Shown here in pieces: positions 32,307 through 41,565 of a stretch of 60,933 nucleotides of DNA; position 1 is the stretch's first letter, and each line of letters opens with the position of its first letter. Below the pieces are notes generated by a model. The model was not told the origin of the DNA. It saw nothing but the letters and a program-made list of their open reading frames with translations, and ran no database searches. A program made the position numbers and the translations under genes. The stretch is from NCBI RefSeq assembly GCF_019969725.1, contig NZ_JAHXYW010000020.1, positions 1-60,933 of the forward strand, given 5' to 3'. This DNA is from Neobacillus bataviensis. GTDB lineage: Bacteria; Bacillota; Bacilli; Bacillales_B; DSM-18226.

Positions 32307-34718
32307 ATGAAAAAATTAGTGATGATCGGTAACGGAATGGCTGGAGTCAGAACTATTGAAGAAATTCTCAGACTAGCTCCAGAACAATTTGAAATTACCA
32401 TTTTTGGACAGGAACCACATCCAAACTATAACCGTATCAAATTATCAAACATCCTTCAAGGCGACACTAGCTTTGATGAAATCATTATCAATCCGTTAGA
32501 TTGGTATAATGAAAATAATATTCAATTATATACGGGTGAAGCGATAGTCAAAATCGATGTGGAAGGAAAACGAGTCATCAGTGACAAAGGCCGTGAAGTG
32601 GACTTTGATGAATTAATAATTGCCACTGGTTCGAATTCTTTTATTCTGCCAATCCCAGGTGCTGACAAAATCGGTGTGACCGGTTTCCGTGATATCCACG
32701 ATTGTGAAATGATGATCAAATCAGCTGAGCAATACAAAAAGGCTGTAGTAATTGGCGGTGGATTGCTTGGGCTTGAAGCGGCAAGGGGATTGTTGAACCT
32801 AGGCATGAAGGTCGATGTGGTACACCTTATGCCAAATTTAATGGAACGCCAATTAGATTCAATTGCTTCATCACTACTGAAAGCAGAACTAGAATCACAG
32901 GGCATGAACTTTTTAATGGAAAAAGAAACTGTCGAAATCCTTGGCGACGAACGCGTAACAGGTCTGCGCTTTAAGGATGGATCTGAAGTGGAAGCAGACC
33001 TCGTTGTCATGGCCATTGGGATTAAATCCAATAATGAAGTAGCAAAAAGCAATGGGATTTATGTTAACCGCGGCATCGTCGTAAATGATTTTATGGAAAC
33101 AAGTGTACCAAGTGTTTACGCCGTTGGTGAATGTGCAGAACATAGAGAAATTGTTTATGGCTTGGTTGCGCCATTATACGAACAAGGCAAAGTGCTCGCA
33201 AACCGTATTTGTGGGTTAACAGCAGAACCTTATACAGGATCGGTTACCGGAACACAGCTGAAGGTTGCCGGAGTAGACTTGTTCTCAGCTGGAGAAATCT
33301 TTGATGATGGCCAAACCAAATCCATCATGGTTTACAATGAATTTGAAGGCATCTATAAACGGGTCTTAACAAGAAATAATCAAATTGTTGGAATTGTGAT
33401 GTACGGTGATACAAAAGAAAGTACAAAACTATTCCGAATGCTGACGAAAAAAGAAGATATTACAGGAATTTCTATTTTTCAAACTGAATGCAGTGCCGAG
33501 GCAGGCGGCGATGTAGCCTCCATGCCAAATGATGAACTTGTGTGCGGCTGTAATGGAGTGACAAAGGGGGCAATAGTAGAGGCGATTAAAACACAAGGCT
33601 TGACCACACTTGATCAAGTAAGCCATTGCACGAATGCTGGACGTTCTTGCGGCCGCTGTAAGCCGATGGTCAGCCAAATTCTTGCCCATACGCTAGGGGA
33701 CCAATTTGATGCTGCAGCTGCTCAGAAAACAAGTATTTGCGGATGTACCACCATTAGCCGTGAGGAATTAGTAGAGGAAATCAAAGCTAAGGGTTTAACA
33801 AGTGTTAAAGAAGTCATGAACGTTCTCGAATGGAACAATGAAGAAGGCTGTACAAAATGCCGTCCAGCGATTAACTACTATCTCGGTATGATTTACATGG
33901 ATGAATATAAGGATGACCGCGATTCCCGTCTTGTTAATGAAAAAATGCATGCGAATATCCAAAAGGATGGAACCTATTCTGTTGTTCCAAGAATGTATGG
34001 CGGGGTGACCACCGCTGCCGGTTTGAAAAAAATTGCGGAAGTTGCTGAAAAATATAACGTTCCTCTAGTAAAATTAACTGGAGGACAGCGTATTGGATTA
34101 TTCGGTGTTAAAAAAGAAGATCTGCCAGGTATGTGGGAAGAGCTTGATATGCCTTCTGGGTATGCATACGGAAAAACGCTTCGTACGGTCAAAACCTGTG
34201 TTGGCGCTCAGTTCTGCCGCTATGGTACACAGGATTCTATGGCTTTAGGCATTGAGCTTGAAAAGAAATTTGAACGTCTTGATACACCGCATAAAGTAAA
34301 AATGGGGGTATCAGCTTGCCCAAGAAACTGTTCTGAAGCGGGCATCAAGGACATCGGCTTTGTCGGCATTGATGGCGGCTGGGAGATTTATGTAGCCGGT
34401 AATGGCGGTGTTGACCTTCGCCCTGGCGATTTGCTATGCACAGTCAAAACGACAGAAGAAGTAATGGAAGTGACCGGTGCCTATTTGCAATACTATAGGG
34501 AAACGGCTAATTACTTGGAGCGGACTTCTAAGTGGGTGGAGCGTGTCGGCCTTAATCATGTAAAAGAAGTTCTAGCAAACGAAGAAACTCGTAAGGCCTT
34601 GAATGAGCGAATGGATAAAACATTGAAAAAATACAGTGAACCATGGAATGAAGCGATTCAAAGTGAAGAAATTAAAGATAAGTATTATACTAAACACACT
34701 GTCAAGGTGGGGGAGTGA
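32307..34718 (+). CDS. nirB: NADH-dependent nitrite reductase, large subunit
   Basis: Cytoplasmic siroheme enzyme reducing nitrite to ammonium. 803 residues. Order: FAD/NADH oxidoreductase (VMIGNGMAG, VVIGGGLLGLEAA, VYAVGECAEH), two BFD-type [2Fe-2S] regions (CGCNGVTKG with CTNAGRSCGRC near 413-452; CGCTTISREEL with GCTKC near 478-517), ferredoxin-like half domain, then the [4Fe-4S]-siroheme part with TCVGAQFCRYG (about 630) and ACPRNCSEAG (about 670). Site TAGGGAGAGACC precedes the ATG. First gene of nirB-nirD-nasF-sirC. Confidence 0.97.
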   Translation: MKKLVMIGNGMAGVRTIEEILRLAPEQFEITIFGQEPHPNYNRIKLSNILQGDTSFDEIIINPLDWYNENNIQLYTGEAIVKIDVEGKRVISDKGREVDFDELIIATGSNSFILPIPGADKIGVTGFRDIHDCEMMIKSAEQYKKAVVIGGGLLGLEAARGLLNLGMKVDVVHLMPNLMERQLDSIASSLLKAELESQGMNFLMEKETVEILGDERVTGLRFKDGSEVEADLVVMAIGIKSNNEVAKSNGIYVNRGIVVNDFMETSVPSVYAVGECAEHREIVYGLVAPLYEQGKVLANRICGLTAEPYTGSVTGTQLKVAGVDLFSAGEIFDDGQTKSIMVYNEFEGIYKRVLTRNNQIVGIVMYGDTKESTKLFRMLTKKEDITGISIFQTECSAEAGGDVASMPNDELVCGCNGVTKGAIVEAIKTQGLTTLDQVSHCTNAGRSCGRCKPMVSQILAHTLGDQFDAAAAQKTSICGCTTISREELVEEIKAKGLTSVKEVMNVLEWNNEEGCTKCRPAINYYLGMIYMDEYKDDRDSRLVNEKMHANIQKDGTYSVVPRMYGGVTTAAGLKKIAEVAEKYNVPLVKLTGGQRIGLFGVKKEDLPGMWEELDMPSGYAYGKTLRTVKTCVGAQFCRYGTQDSMALGIELEKKFERLDTPHKVKMGVSACPRNCSEAGIKDIGFVGIDGGWEIYVAGNGGVDLRPGDLLCTVKTTEEVMEVTGAYLQYYRETANYLERTSKWVERVGLNHVKEVLANEETRKALNERMDKTLKKYSEPWNEAIQSEEIKDKYYTKHTVKVGE

Positions 34719-34724
34719 GTCGAC

Positions 34725-35048
34725 ATGCTGCAAACAATAACTCGTATACCAGTTGCCCATTATTCAAATGTAAAGATGAGATCCGGATATTCCATCAAAA
34801 TTGATAACAAGGAAATTGCTATATTTAAATTAACAAATGGCAAGGTGTATGCCATTGAAGACCGCAGCCCCCATCCAAAGGGGGGCGTCCTATCCGAAGG
34901 GTTAGTTAGTGGTGAATACGTATATTGTCCCGTTTATGATTGGAAAATTTCATTAGCAGATGGAAAAGTGCAGGCACCAGATGAAGGACAAGTTAGGAAG
35001 TTTAAGGTAGAATTAGAAAATGATATTATTTTTATTATACTAGAGTAA
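34725..35048 (+). CDS. nirD: Nitrite reductase small subunit, Rieske-like
   Basis: 107 residues with a Rieske-like fold: VYAIEDRSPHPKGGVLSEG and YVYCPVYDWKISLADGKVQAPDEG. Compared with cluster-binding relatives that read C-P-H and C-P-x-H, this protein has Ser48-Pro-His50 and Cys68-Pro-Val-Tyr71, so one Cys and one His ligand are missing and a [2Fe-2S] cluster is unlikely. Enterobacterial NirD also lacks the ligands, so the subunit can still be structural. It starts 6 bases after nirB. Confidence 0.93.
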   Translation: MLQTITRIPVAHYSNVKMRSGYSIKIDNKEIAIFKLTNGKVYAIEDRSPHPKGGVLSEGLVSGEYVYCPVYDWKISLADGKVQAPDEGQVRKFKVELENDIIFIILE

Positions 35049-35074
35049 GCAATATTCGCGGGGGAGGCTGCACG

Positions 35075-36496
35075 ATGGAAAAAGGTAAGGTATTTTTAGT
35101 AGGCGCAGGGCCAGGGGACATCGGATTAATTACCGTAAAAGGATTGGATGCAATCAAGCAAGCCGATGTCATTCTTTATGACCGTTTAGCTAACCCGAAG
35201 CTGTTGGAATTTGCCCCAAACAAGTGCGAACTGGTTTATGGAGGCAAGCTGCCGGAACGCCACTTTATGCGCCAGGAAAATATAAATGATTTTCTGGTAG
35301 AAAAAGCCTTACAAGGCAAAATAGTTGTTCGTTTGAAAGGCGGCGACCCAGGTGTTTTCGGCCGGGTGGGCGAAGAAGCGGAAGCCCTGGCGCAGCATCA
35401 AATTCCTTATGAAATCGTCCCAGGCATAACCTCAGGGATGGCAGCACCCCTATATGCCGGGATTCCGGTAACCCATCGGGAGCACGCAGAATCCTTTGCA
35501 GTCGTTACTGCCCATGATAAATCCAAGGATGGAAAACCAAATTTAGACTGGGAAAGCCTAGCCCGCGGTGTGGATACCATCGCCTTTTACATGGGTGTCG
35601 GAAATTTACCGTTTATTTGTGAAAACCTTATTCGTCATGGAAAACCTTCAACCACTCCTGTGATCTTAATTCAATGGGGCACATTTGGCCGTCAAAAAAC
35701 CTTGCAAGGTACATTGGCTGACATTTCAGCTAAAGTGTTGGAAGCAAAGTTCAGCAACCCATCTATTATCCTTGTCGGCGAGGTCATTTCCATCCGTGAA
35801 AAAATTAGCTGGTTTGAGAAAAAACCATTACATGGCCGGCAGCTTTTGCTCGCTCGCACAGGTACTAACCCTAGCGTACTGGCAAAGGAATTAATGGCAC
35901 TTGGAGCCGATGTAATTGAATTTCCAAAATGGAAGAAGACTCCTTTACCAATAGATGTTTTAAAAGCGGCTGCCTTTGAAAAAATTCTGTTTGCCTCACC
36001 TGAAAGTGTGGAAGAATTTTTCACAGCCGTGATAGAGCAACAATTAGATATCAGGACGATTAAAGCTGACTTTTATGGAGCATCCATTAAAACCATTAAA
36101 GCACTAAACAGCCGTGGATTTAAGGCTCATCTAGCTGAAGAGCCTGGAGATTATCTTGTCGTCGGCGATGATAGCATTTTGATAAAAAGCTATGAAAACG
36201 TGATGGTTACAAGCAAGAAAGAAATCGACCAGCAGTTCTTGCCTATTTTTAAAAGAATGTTAGGAGAAGCGGCATTGAATACCATGGTATTCCCAAGCAG
36301 CGCCGCAGTTGAACCATTTATCGAAGCATTAAGCGAATGCGGCATTTCTGCTTCAGAGCTTTTGAAAGATTTACAAGTAATCAGTATGGGGAAACAAACA
36401 TTGGTTGCAGTTGAGGCAGCGGGTCTTCGGTCGGATGGTATGCCGGAACAAGCAACAAAGGAAGCCTTGATAAATTATTTAGAGGGTCGTCAATGA
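35075..36496 (+). CDS. nasF: Uroporphyrinogen-III C-methyltransferase fused to HemD-like domain
   Basis: Makes precorrin-2, the siroheme precursor for NirB. Residues 1-245 are SUMT: FLVGAGPGDIGLITVKG, YDRLANPKLL, VVRLKGGDPGVFGR, EIVPGITSG and YAGIPVTHR. Residues about 250-473 resemble uroporphyrinogen-III synthase (GRQLLLARTG; PSSAAVEPFIEAL), as in B. subtilis NasF. Whether the second domain is active is not clear from sequence. It overlaps sirC by 4 bases. Confidence 0.92.
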   Translation: MEKGKVFLVGAGPGDIGLITVKGLDAIKQADVILYDRLANPKLLEFAPNKCELVYGGKLPERHFMRQENINDFLVEKALQGKIVVRLKGGDPGVFGRVGEEAEALAQHQIPYEIVPGITSGMAAPLYAGIPVTHREHAESFAVVTAHDKSKDGKPNLDWESLARGVDTIAFYMGVGNLPFICENLIRHGKPSTTPVILIQWGTFGRQKTLQGTLADISAKVLEAKFSNPSIILVGEVISIREKISWFEKKPLHGRQLLLARTGTNPSVLAKELMALGADVIEFPKWKKTPLPIDVLKAAAFEKILFASPESVEEFFTAVIEQQLDIRTIKADFYGASIKTIKALNSRGFKAHLAEEPGDYLVVGDDSILIKSYENVMVTSKKEIDQQFLPIFKRMLGEAALNTMVFPSSAAVEPFIEALSECGISASELLKDLQVISMGKQTLVAVEAAGLRSDGMPEQATKEALINYLEGRQ

Positions 36497-37122
36497 ACTC
36501 ATTCTATCCTATTATATTACGGCTTAATGGTAAAAAAGTGGTAGTCGTGGGCGGCGGTAAAGTAGCCGAGCGAAAGGTGAACGGTTTACTTGGGACAGGA
36601 GCAGATGTAACTGTAATAAGTCCGGAGATAACGGAAGCGATTCAAAAACTGGCGAATGAGGGTAAGATTGTTTGGCAGCAAAGGACTTTTTCAGAAGAAG
36701 ATGTTTATGGTGCTTTTATGATTTTTGCAGCGACAAATGATCGAGCATTAAATCAAAAGGTGAAAGATTCGGCAGATTCTCACCAGCTTGTAACCATGGC
36801 CGATAATCCAGATGAATCGAATTTTCATGTTCCTGCACACTTGCAGCGTGGTCGGTTAAGCATTTCTGTTTCAACTGGAGGTGCAAGTCCAACTCTTGCA
36901 AGGAAAATTCGTGTACAGCTTGAACAGCAGTTCAATGAGTCGTATGAAGCTTATTTGGAATTTCTGTTTTTAAAGCGGCAATGGATTTTGAAAGAGGTGG
37001 AGGATGCCTCTTTTAAAAGAAAACTATTAGCTGCCATCGTTAGCCCAGATTTTTTATATAGTGAAAATCGCGAGCAGGATTTTAAAAGATTATATAATGA
37101 GCAAGCAGGTACCTTTGATTAG
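36493..37122 (+). CDS. sirC: Precorrin-2 dehydrogenase (siroheme synthesis)
   Basis: 209 residues with PIILRLNGKKVVVVGGGKVAERKV, the NAD-binding start of the CysG/Met8/SirC family, and ATNDRALNQKV and SISVSTGGASPTLARKIR. It oxidises precorrin-2 to sirohydrochlorin; it is a stand-alone dehydrogenase like YlnF, with the ferrochelatase supplied elsewhere. ATG overlaps the nasF stop (ATGA), so nasF-sirC are coupled. It completes a nitrite reductase plus cofactor operon. Confidence 0.92.
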   Translation: MNSFYPIILRLNGKKVVVVGGGKVAERKVNGLLGTGADVTVISPEITEAIQKLANEGKIVWQQRTFSEEDVYGAFMIFAATNDRALNQKVKDSADSHQLVTMADNPDESNFHVPAHLQRGRLSISVSTGGASPTLARKIRVQLEQQFNESYEAYLEFLFLKRQWILKEVEDASFKRKLLAAIVSPDFLYSENREQDFKRLYNEQAGTFD

Positions 37123-37137
37123 GGTACCTGTTTTTTT
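37106..37137 (+). terminator. Terminator of the nir operon
   Basis: Stem CAGGTACC / GGTACCTG and seven T residues. The 5' arm and loop lie inside the last codons of sirC. Confidence 0.9.
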
Positions 37138-37218
37138 ATATGGTGCTAGTACAAAAGTATTAACTAGTACGACTTAAGGATTATTTTACCTATTTTTATA
37201 AAATTTTCAGAAAAGTAG

Positions 37219-37247
37219 TTCCATTTTTTAAAAGTGTGTTATATAAT
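37219..37247 (+). promoter_or_regulatory. Likely promoter of the aceB relic-aceA unit
   Basis: TATAAT at 37242-37247 with TTCCAT 17 bases before it, a perfect -10 and a poor -35. It lies 50 bases before the relic start. Confidence 0.55.
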
Positions 37248-37295
37248 ACAAAACGAGGATAGTTACTGTATTATAACAAAGAGGTGATCTGGTTC

Positions 37296-37490
37296 GTGTC
37301 GACGCAAAAGTCTCGTATTGAGGTGACCGGGGCTTCGAAAGCCCAGTATGATGAGATTTTAACACTAGAAGCATTAAGTTTTATTGAAGAGTTTAAGTAT
37401 AAATTCAGAGGCAGGCTAATTGAACTGTTACAATGGAGGGTTAAATTCCAGCGGGAAATAGGTGCACAAGCCTATGCTGGCAGCAGTTAA
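37296..37490 (+). pseudogene. aceB: Remnant of malate synthase (aceB), N-terminal part only
   Basis: The frame starts GTG behind GAGGTGATC and reads MSTQKSRIEVTG, then YDEILTLEALSFIEEF and LIELLQWRVKFQREI before stopping after 64 residues. This resembles the first 55 or so residues of malate synthase A (usual length about 530), whose gene normally precedes aceA in bacilli. The glyoxylate-binding and catalytic TIM barrel is absent. A large deletion seems to have joined the N-terminus to about 10 unrelated residues. It still has a ribosome site and may be translated. Confidence 0.65.
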
Positions 37491-37574
37491 GCTGTTTGAA
37501 GGCAATTTTTAACGTTAGCTGTAAATGAAAGTCTATAAAAATTAAAATTAATAGATTAATAGGAGGAATTTAAA

Positions 37575-38858
37575 ATGACAAATTCAAGAGTTACTCAATT
37601 GCAAGAAAGCTGGGAGTTAGATAAGCGCTGGAACGGGATTACTAGACCATATACGGCGGAGGATGTTATCAAGCTTCGCGGCTCGATTGATATCGAACAT
37701 ACATTAGCAAAAAAAGGCGCAGAAAAGCTTTGGAAGCTTTTGAATGAAGAGGATTACATCAATGCCCTTGGCGCCTTAACAGGAAATCAGGCTGTTCAGC
37801 AAGTAAAAGCAGGACTGAAAGCCATATACTTAAGCGGCTGGCAGGTTGCAGCAGACGCCAACCTTTCCGGACATATGTATCCGGACCAAAGTTTATACCC
37901 AGCAAACAGTGTACCAAGCGTTGTAAAACGAATTAACCAAGCCTTACAGCGTGCCGACCAAATCACTCATTCTGAGGGTGACAACTCTATTGACTGGTTC
38001 GCTCCAATCGTCGCCGACGCTGAAGCCGGCTTTGGCGGACAGTTAAACTGCTTCGAATTGATGAAAGGGATGATTGAAGCAGGTGCTTCAGGCGTTCACT
38101 TTGAAGATCAGCTATCTTCCGAGAAAAAATGCGGCCACTTAGGCGGTAAGGTGTTACTGCCAACCCAAACGGCGGTTCGCAACTTAATTGCTGCTCGTTT
38201 AGCAGCAGACGTTATGGGCGTTCCTACAGTATTAGTAGCTCGTACGGATGCCAACGCTGCTGATTTAATTACTAGTGATATCGATATGAATGACGCCCCA
38301 TTCATTACAGGAGACCGGACACCTGAAGGCTTTTTCCGTACAAAAGCAGGCATTGATCAAGCGATTGCCCGCGGCTTAGCTTATGCACCATATGCTGACC
38401 TAATCTGGTGTGAAACTTCAGAGCCAAACATTGAAGAAGCAAGACAATTTGCGGAAGCCATCCATGAGCAATTCCCTGGCAAACTATTAGCCTACAACTG
38501 CTCACCATCCTTCAACTGGAAAAAGAAACTGGACGAAGAAACGATTGCAAAATTCCAGCAAGAGCTTGGCAAAATGGGCTACAAGTTCCAGTTCGTAACA
38601 CTAGCAGGTTTCCATGCGCTAAACCACAGCATGTTCGAGCTTGCCCGCGGCTACAAAGAGCGCGGTATGGCAGCTTACTCCGAATTGCAGCAGGCTGAGT
38701 TCGGCAGCGAGCAATACGGCTACACTGCAACACGTCACCAGCGTGAAGTTGGTACTGGTTACTTCGACCAAGTATCCATGGTCATCTCTGGCGGAACCTC
38801 ATCCACAACAGCATTGAAAGGCTCTACCGAAGAAGAACAATTCTCAGCGAAAAAATAA
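37575..38858 (+). CDS. aceA: Isocitrate lyase
   Basis: Splits isocitrate to glyoxylate and succinate (glyoxylate shunt). 427 residues with [26 protein letters not shown], the signature [11 protein letters not shown] with catalytic Cys, and [11 protein letters not shown]. Strong site AGGAGGAATTTAAA. The usual partner, malate synthase, is reduced to a relic just upstream, so glyoxylate must be used by another enzyme or a second malate synthase elsewhere. Confidence 0.97.
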   Translation: MTNSRVTQLQESWELDKRWNGITRPYTAEDVIKLRGSIDIEHTLAKKGAEKLWKLLNEEDYINALGALTGNQAVQQVKAGLKAIYLSGWQVAADANLSGHMYPDQSLYPANSVPSVVKRINQALQRADQITHSEGDNSIDWFAPIVADAEAGFGGQLNCFELMKGMIEAGASGVHFEDQLSSEKKCGHLGGKVLLPTQTAVRNLIAARLAADVMGVPTVLVARTDANAADLITSDIDMNDAPFITGDRTPEGFFRTKAGIDQAIARGLAYAPYADLIWCETSEPNIEEARQFAEAIHEQFPGKLLAYNCSPSFNWKKKLDEETIAKFQQELGKMGYKFQFVTLAGFHALNHSMFELARGYKERGMAAYSELQQAEFGSEQYGYTATRHQREVGTGYFDQVSMVISGGTSSTTALKGSTEEEQFSAKK

Positions 38859-38869
38859 ATGCAGATTTG

Positions 38870-38904
38870 AATCCTTCTCTCCATTTGGAGAGGGGGATTT
38901 TTTT
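38870..38904 (+). terminator. Terminator after aceA
   Basis: Thirteen-pair stem AATCCTTCTCTCC / GGAGAGGGGGATT (two G-U pairs), loop ATTT, then TTTTTTT. Confidence 0.92.
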
Positions 38905-38910
38905 ATAGGA

Positions 38911-39075
38911 GTAGTTTACTCTTGCATAGTGGATGAATACTCTCGGATGAGCTGCGAAAACTCTCGGATAATGAGCGAAAACTCTCGGATAAGCAATGAT
39001 TACTCTCAACAAGTTGAATTGCTCTCGCATAAGACGAATTAACTCTCGGATACCACTGTTTTACTCTCGAATTGG
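38911..39075. repeat. 21-bp tandem array (ACTCTCGGAT)
   Basis: Eight copies of ACTCTCGGAT or close variants start at 38918, 38939, 38960, 38981, 39002, 39021, 39042 and 39063: a 21-bp period with one 19-bp step. The 10-base core is kept while the other 11 bases vary (GCGAAA is frequent). It lies between the aceA terminator and yueI. On the minus strand one frame reads a YPRVFAH-like repeat but has no support as a gene. Confidence 0.9.
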
Positions 39076-39157
39076 CCATAATCCCAATTTTTTGAAAAGC
39101 ACACTTTTTAAGTTATTATCATACAAAATAATAGCCTTTTAGATGGAGTTGATTTTT

Positions 39158-39595
39158 TTGAAAAAGCAAACCGTGGAAGAGGTTTTGCAGCAAGGAATCC
39201 ATGGGCCCATGGAAACCAAGCCTGATGAGCGGCGTAAATACTTAGGAACCTTGCGTGAACGGATTATTGTGGCCTTGTTGAAAAACCAAGTTGCCGAAAC
39301 AAAAGTTTACCCCCAAATTGAGCGGTATATGAAGGAAAACCCAAGAGCACATCTTTTTTTAAACGGCAGTATGAGCTATGAGAACCTATCCAAGTATGTA
39401 AAAATCGCTACCAAGAATAAAATCGAACACACCATTGTAACCAATAAAGGCCATGATACAGAGTTTGGCTTAATCTTGGCAATGAACTATGCCATTGATA
39501 AAGAAGAAATTCTAATTACGAAAAACGTCCCAATTAATCAGCCAGCCAAAAAGAAAAAGGGGCTGCTCGCACGGTTTTTGAAAAAATTAAAATAA
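39158..39595 (+). CDS. yueI: YueI-family protein (DUF1694)
   Basis: About 145 residues: QQGIHGPMETKPDERRKYLGTLRERI, LFLNGSMSYENLSKYVKIA and ILITKNVP fit YueI, a soluble protein of unknown function. Start TTG at 39158 is favoured, with GGAGTT 9 bases before it; the in-frame ATG at 39143 overlaps the ribosome site itself. In B. subtilis yueI adjoins the nicotinamidase and nicotinate phosphoribosyltransferase genes; here those are 13 kb away. Confidence 0.85.
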   Translation: MKKQTVEEVLQQGIHGPMETKPDERRKYLGTLRERIIVALLKNQVAETKVYPQIERYMKENPRAHLFLNGSMSYENLSKYVKIATKNKIEHTIVTNKGHDTEFGLILAMNYAIDKEEILITKNVPINQPAKKKKGLLARFLKKLK

Positions 39596-39597
39596 GA

Positions 39598-39631
39598 AAA
39601 AAGGCGTAATCCAAACGGATTTACGCCTTTT
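39598..39631. terminator. Bidirectional terminator between yueI and the OsmC gene
   Basis: Stem AAAGGCGTAA-TCC with GGA-TTTACGCCTTT (one bulge), loop AAAC, with A run before and T run after, serving both converging genes. Confidence 0.88.
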
Positions 39632-40088
39632 ATTCAGCGGCAGAAGAAATCTCAACAGTCGCCTGCAATTCCATTTCAACATTACCTTGAACAGCGCGGC
39701 TGATCATGCAGGAGGCTTCCGCTTTTTTGGCAAGCCGATGTGCCAATTCAATCTCTTTTTCGGCAGCATTTCTTTTTAAGACAATATGCGGCCGATGAAT
39801 AATCTTCTTATAAGTAATAACCCCTTTGGTGACATCTACTATTCCCTCAGATTCCATCGTTAAGCTTTCCTTCTCAAGCCCGCTTCGCTCCATGATGGCA
39901 GCAAGAGTAATGATATAGCAGGTTGCGGCAGCCCCAAGCAGCATTTCATCAGGATTGGTGCCAACTCCCGGACCCTTCATTTCAGGTGGTATCGAAACTT
40001 TCGTCTTCAAGTTCGCGGTTTCAATTTCTCCAACATCATTCCTTAATCCCGGCCAATTAGCTTTTAAATGAAAGTGATGTTCAGCCAT
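39630..40088 (-). CDS. OsmC-family peroxiredoxin-like protein
   Basis: 152 residues. The two redox cysteines of OsmC/Ohr proteins are in LLGAAATCYIITLA and KKAEASCMISRAVQG. The start HHFHLKANWPG and GPGVGTNPDEMLLGAAATC are typical of the SACOL1771-like OsmC subgroup. It likely reduces organic hydroperoxides. The ATG at 40088 follows AAGGAGGAATT; the frame is open upstream to 40241 without a ribosome site. Confidence 0.88.
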   Translation of the reverse strand: MAEHHFHLKANWPGLRNDVGEIETANLKTKVSIPPEMKGPGVGTNPDEMLLGAAATCYIITLAAIMERSGLEKESLTMESEGIVDVTKGVITYKKIIHRPHIVLKRNAAEKEIELAHRLAKKAEASCMISRAVQGNVEMELQATVEISSAAE

Positions 40089-40177
40089 TTTAAATTCCTC
40101 CTTTTTATCTAGTGCAAGATTGAAAATATATGGTATTTTTATAGGAGCGTTGTAAATTATTTTGGAGTAGTGTAAGG

Positions 40178-40678
40178 ATGAAAATATTAAAAAAATTTGC
40201 TTTAACCATAGTTCTGTTACTTTATTTAGCCATTCTGACAAAACTTATTTTATTCAAATATATTCCGTTAACAGAGATTATTCATCATTTTAATTTTACC
40301 TACAATGAATACCACTGGCGTTCCAACAATTTTGTTCCATTTAAAACGATTTACTTTTACCTTTACTTAGCTGATATCAATTTTAGTATTATAATTGAGA
40401 ATTTAGTCGGGAACGTTATTGGTTTTGCCCCATTAGGGTTTATTTTACCATTATTATCGAAAAGGTTCTTAAAATTGAAACCTGTCATTCTTGCCGCCTT
40501 CAGTCTTAGTTTAACCTACGAAGTTCTGCAGCTGTTATTTGAATTTGGCAGCTTTGATGTCGATGATTTAATTTTAAACACCCTTGGAGGGTTTCTGGGT
40601 TTCTTACCTATTAAAATCATTTACTTTTTCTCCAAAATTAAGAAAAAGCAATCTACAAAAAGAAAGAAAGTTAGCTAA
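40178..40678 (+). CDS. VanZ-like membrane protein
   Basis: 166 residues with about four membrane helices. [59 protein letters not shown] is the VanZ pattern (E-x2-Q ... D-x2-D-x3-N-x2-G). VanZ gives low-level teicoplanin resistance in enterococci; most chromosomal relatives have no known function. TAAGG stands before the ATG. It is 14 bases upstream of fosB, which is possibly in the same transcript. Confidence 0.88.
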   Translation: MKILKKFALTIVLLLYLAILTKLILFKYIPLTEIIHHFNFTYNEYHWRSNNFVPFKTIYFYLYLADINFSIIIENLVGNVIGFAPLGFILPLLSKRFLKLKPVILAAFSLSLTYEVLQLLFEFGSFDVDDLILNTLGGFLGFLPIKIIYFFSKIKKKQSTKRKKVS

Positions 40679-40692
40679 TTGGAGGGGGATTT

Positions 40693-41112
40693 ATGTCTGT
40701 AAAAGGTATAAACCATCTGCTTTTTTCTGTTTCCAATTTAGAGAAATCGATTGAATTTTATCAGCAGGTTTTTGATGCTAAGCTACTGGTAAAAGGAAGA
40801 AGTACTGCTTATTTTGACCTTAATGGAAACTGGCTTGCTCTTAATGAAGAAAGAGATATCCCTCGAAATGAAATTTATCAATCTTATACTCATATTGCTT
40901 TTTCAATCGATGAAGCAGATTTTAATAAAATGACCGAGAAACTTATGGGATTGAACGTCAATATTCTTCCCGGTCGTCAAAGGGATGAAAAGGATAAAAG
41001 GTCGATCTATTTTACGGATCCTGATGGCCATGAATTTCATACAGGGACATTGCAGGACAGATTGGACTACTATAAGCAGGAAAAAACACATATGGAGTTC
41101 TACGAAAAATAA
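40693..41112 (+). CDS. fosB: Metallothiol transferase FosB (fosfomycin inactivation)
   Basis: 139 residues of the vicinal-oxygen-chelate fold. [32 protein letters not shown] and [22 protein letters not shown] match FosB, which adds bacillithiol to fosfomycin. Metal ligands are His8, His67 and Glu114. Relative to the Bacillus form DGHKFEFHTG, two residues are missing in DGHEFHTG just at Glu114. GGAGGGGGATTT precedes the ATG. Confidence 0.92.
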   Translation: MSVKGINHLLFSVSNLEKSIEFYQQVFDAKLLVKGRSTAYFDLNGNWLALNEERDIPRNEIYQSYTHIAFSIDEADFNKMTEKLMGLNVNILPGRQRDEKDKRSIYFTDPDGHEFHTGTLQDRLDYYKQEKTHMEFYEK

Positions 41113-41260
41113 GGGGGCAATACTCCTTTTTTTCATGCTAGTAATCTAAAACACCACAGAATTGTTAATACTGATGTAGGAATCATTGCAGTAAAGCGCA
41201 AAAGTTTGATATTATCAATATTAAAATAATACTGAAAAAAGGGATTGGGGGTTATCGAAC

Positions 41261-41554
41261 ATGTCACGAATTTCCACTGATCAGGTTAAGCACGTGGCCA
41301 ATCTGGCTCGTTTAGCAGTATCTGAAGAAGAAGTTGAAAAATTCACTAAGCAGCTGGATGCAATTATCTCTTTTGCAGAACAATTAAATGAATTGGATAC
41401 AGAAAATGTAGAACCTACATACCATGTACTTGATTTGAAAAACGTATTGCGGGAGGACATTCCAAAACAAGGATTGCCGCGTGAAGAGGTACTAAAAAAT
41501 GCGCCTGAGCATCAGGATGGCCAAATAAAAGTACCATCGATTTTGGGAGAGTAA
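41261..41554 (+). CDS. gatC: Asp-tRNA(Asn)/Glu-tRNA(Gln) amidotransferase subunit C
   Basis: 97 residues: [34 protein letters not shown] and [17 protein letters not shown]. GatC wraps around GatA and joins it to GatB in the amidotransferase that makes Gln-tRNA(Gln) in bacteria lacking GlnRS. GGGGGTTATCGAAC precedes the ATG. First of gatCAB. Confidence 0.97.
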   Translation: MSRISTDQVKHVANLARLAVSEEEVEKFTKQLDAIISFAEQLNELDTENVEPTYHVLDLKNVLREDIPKQGLPREEVLKNAPEHQDGQIKVPSILGE

Positions 41555-41565
41555 GGAGTGAAAAG

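Noticed and set aside
38824..39030. Minus-strand frame with YPRVFAH repeats
   Set aside because: The peptide repeat follows from the 21-bp DNA period (7 codons). It begins without a ribosome site and runs through the aceA terminator.
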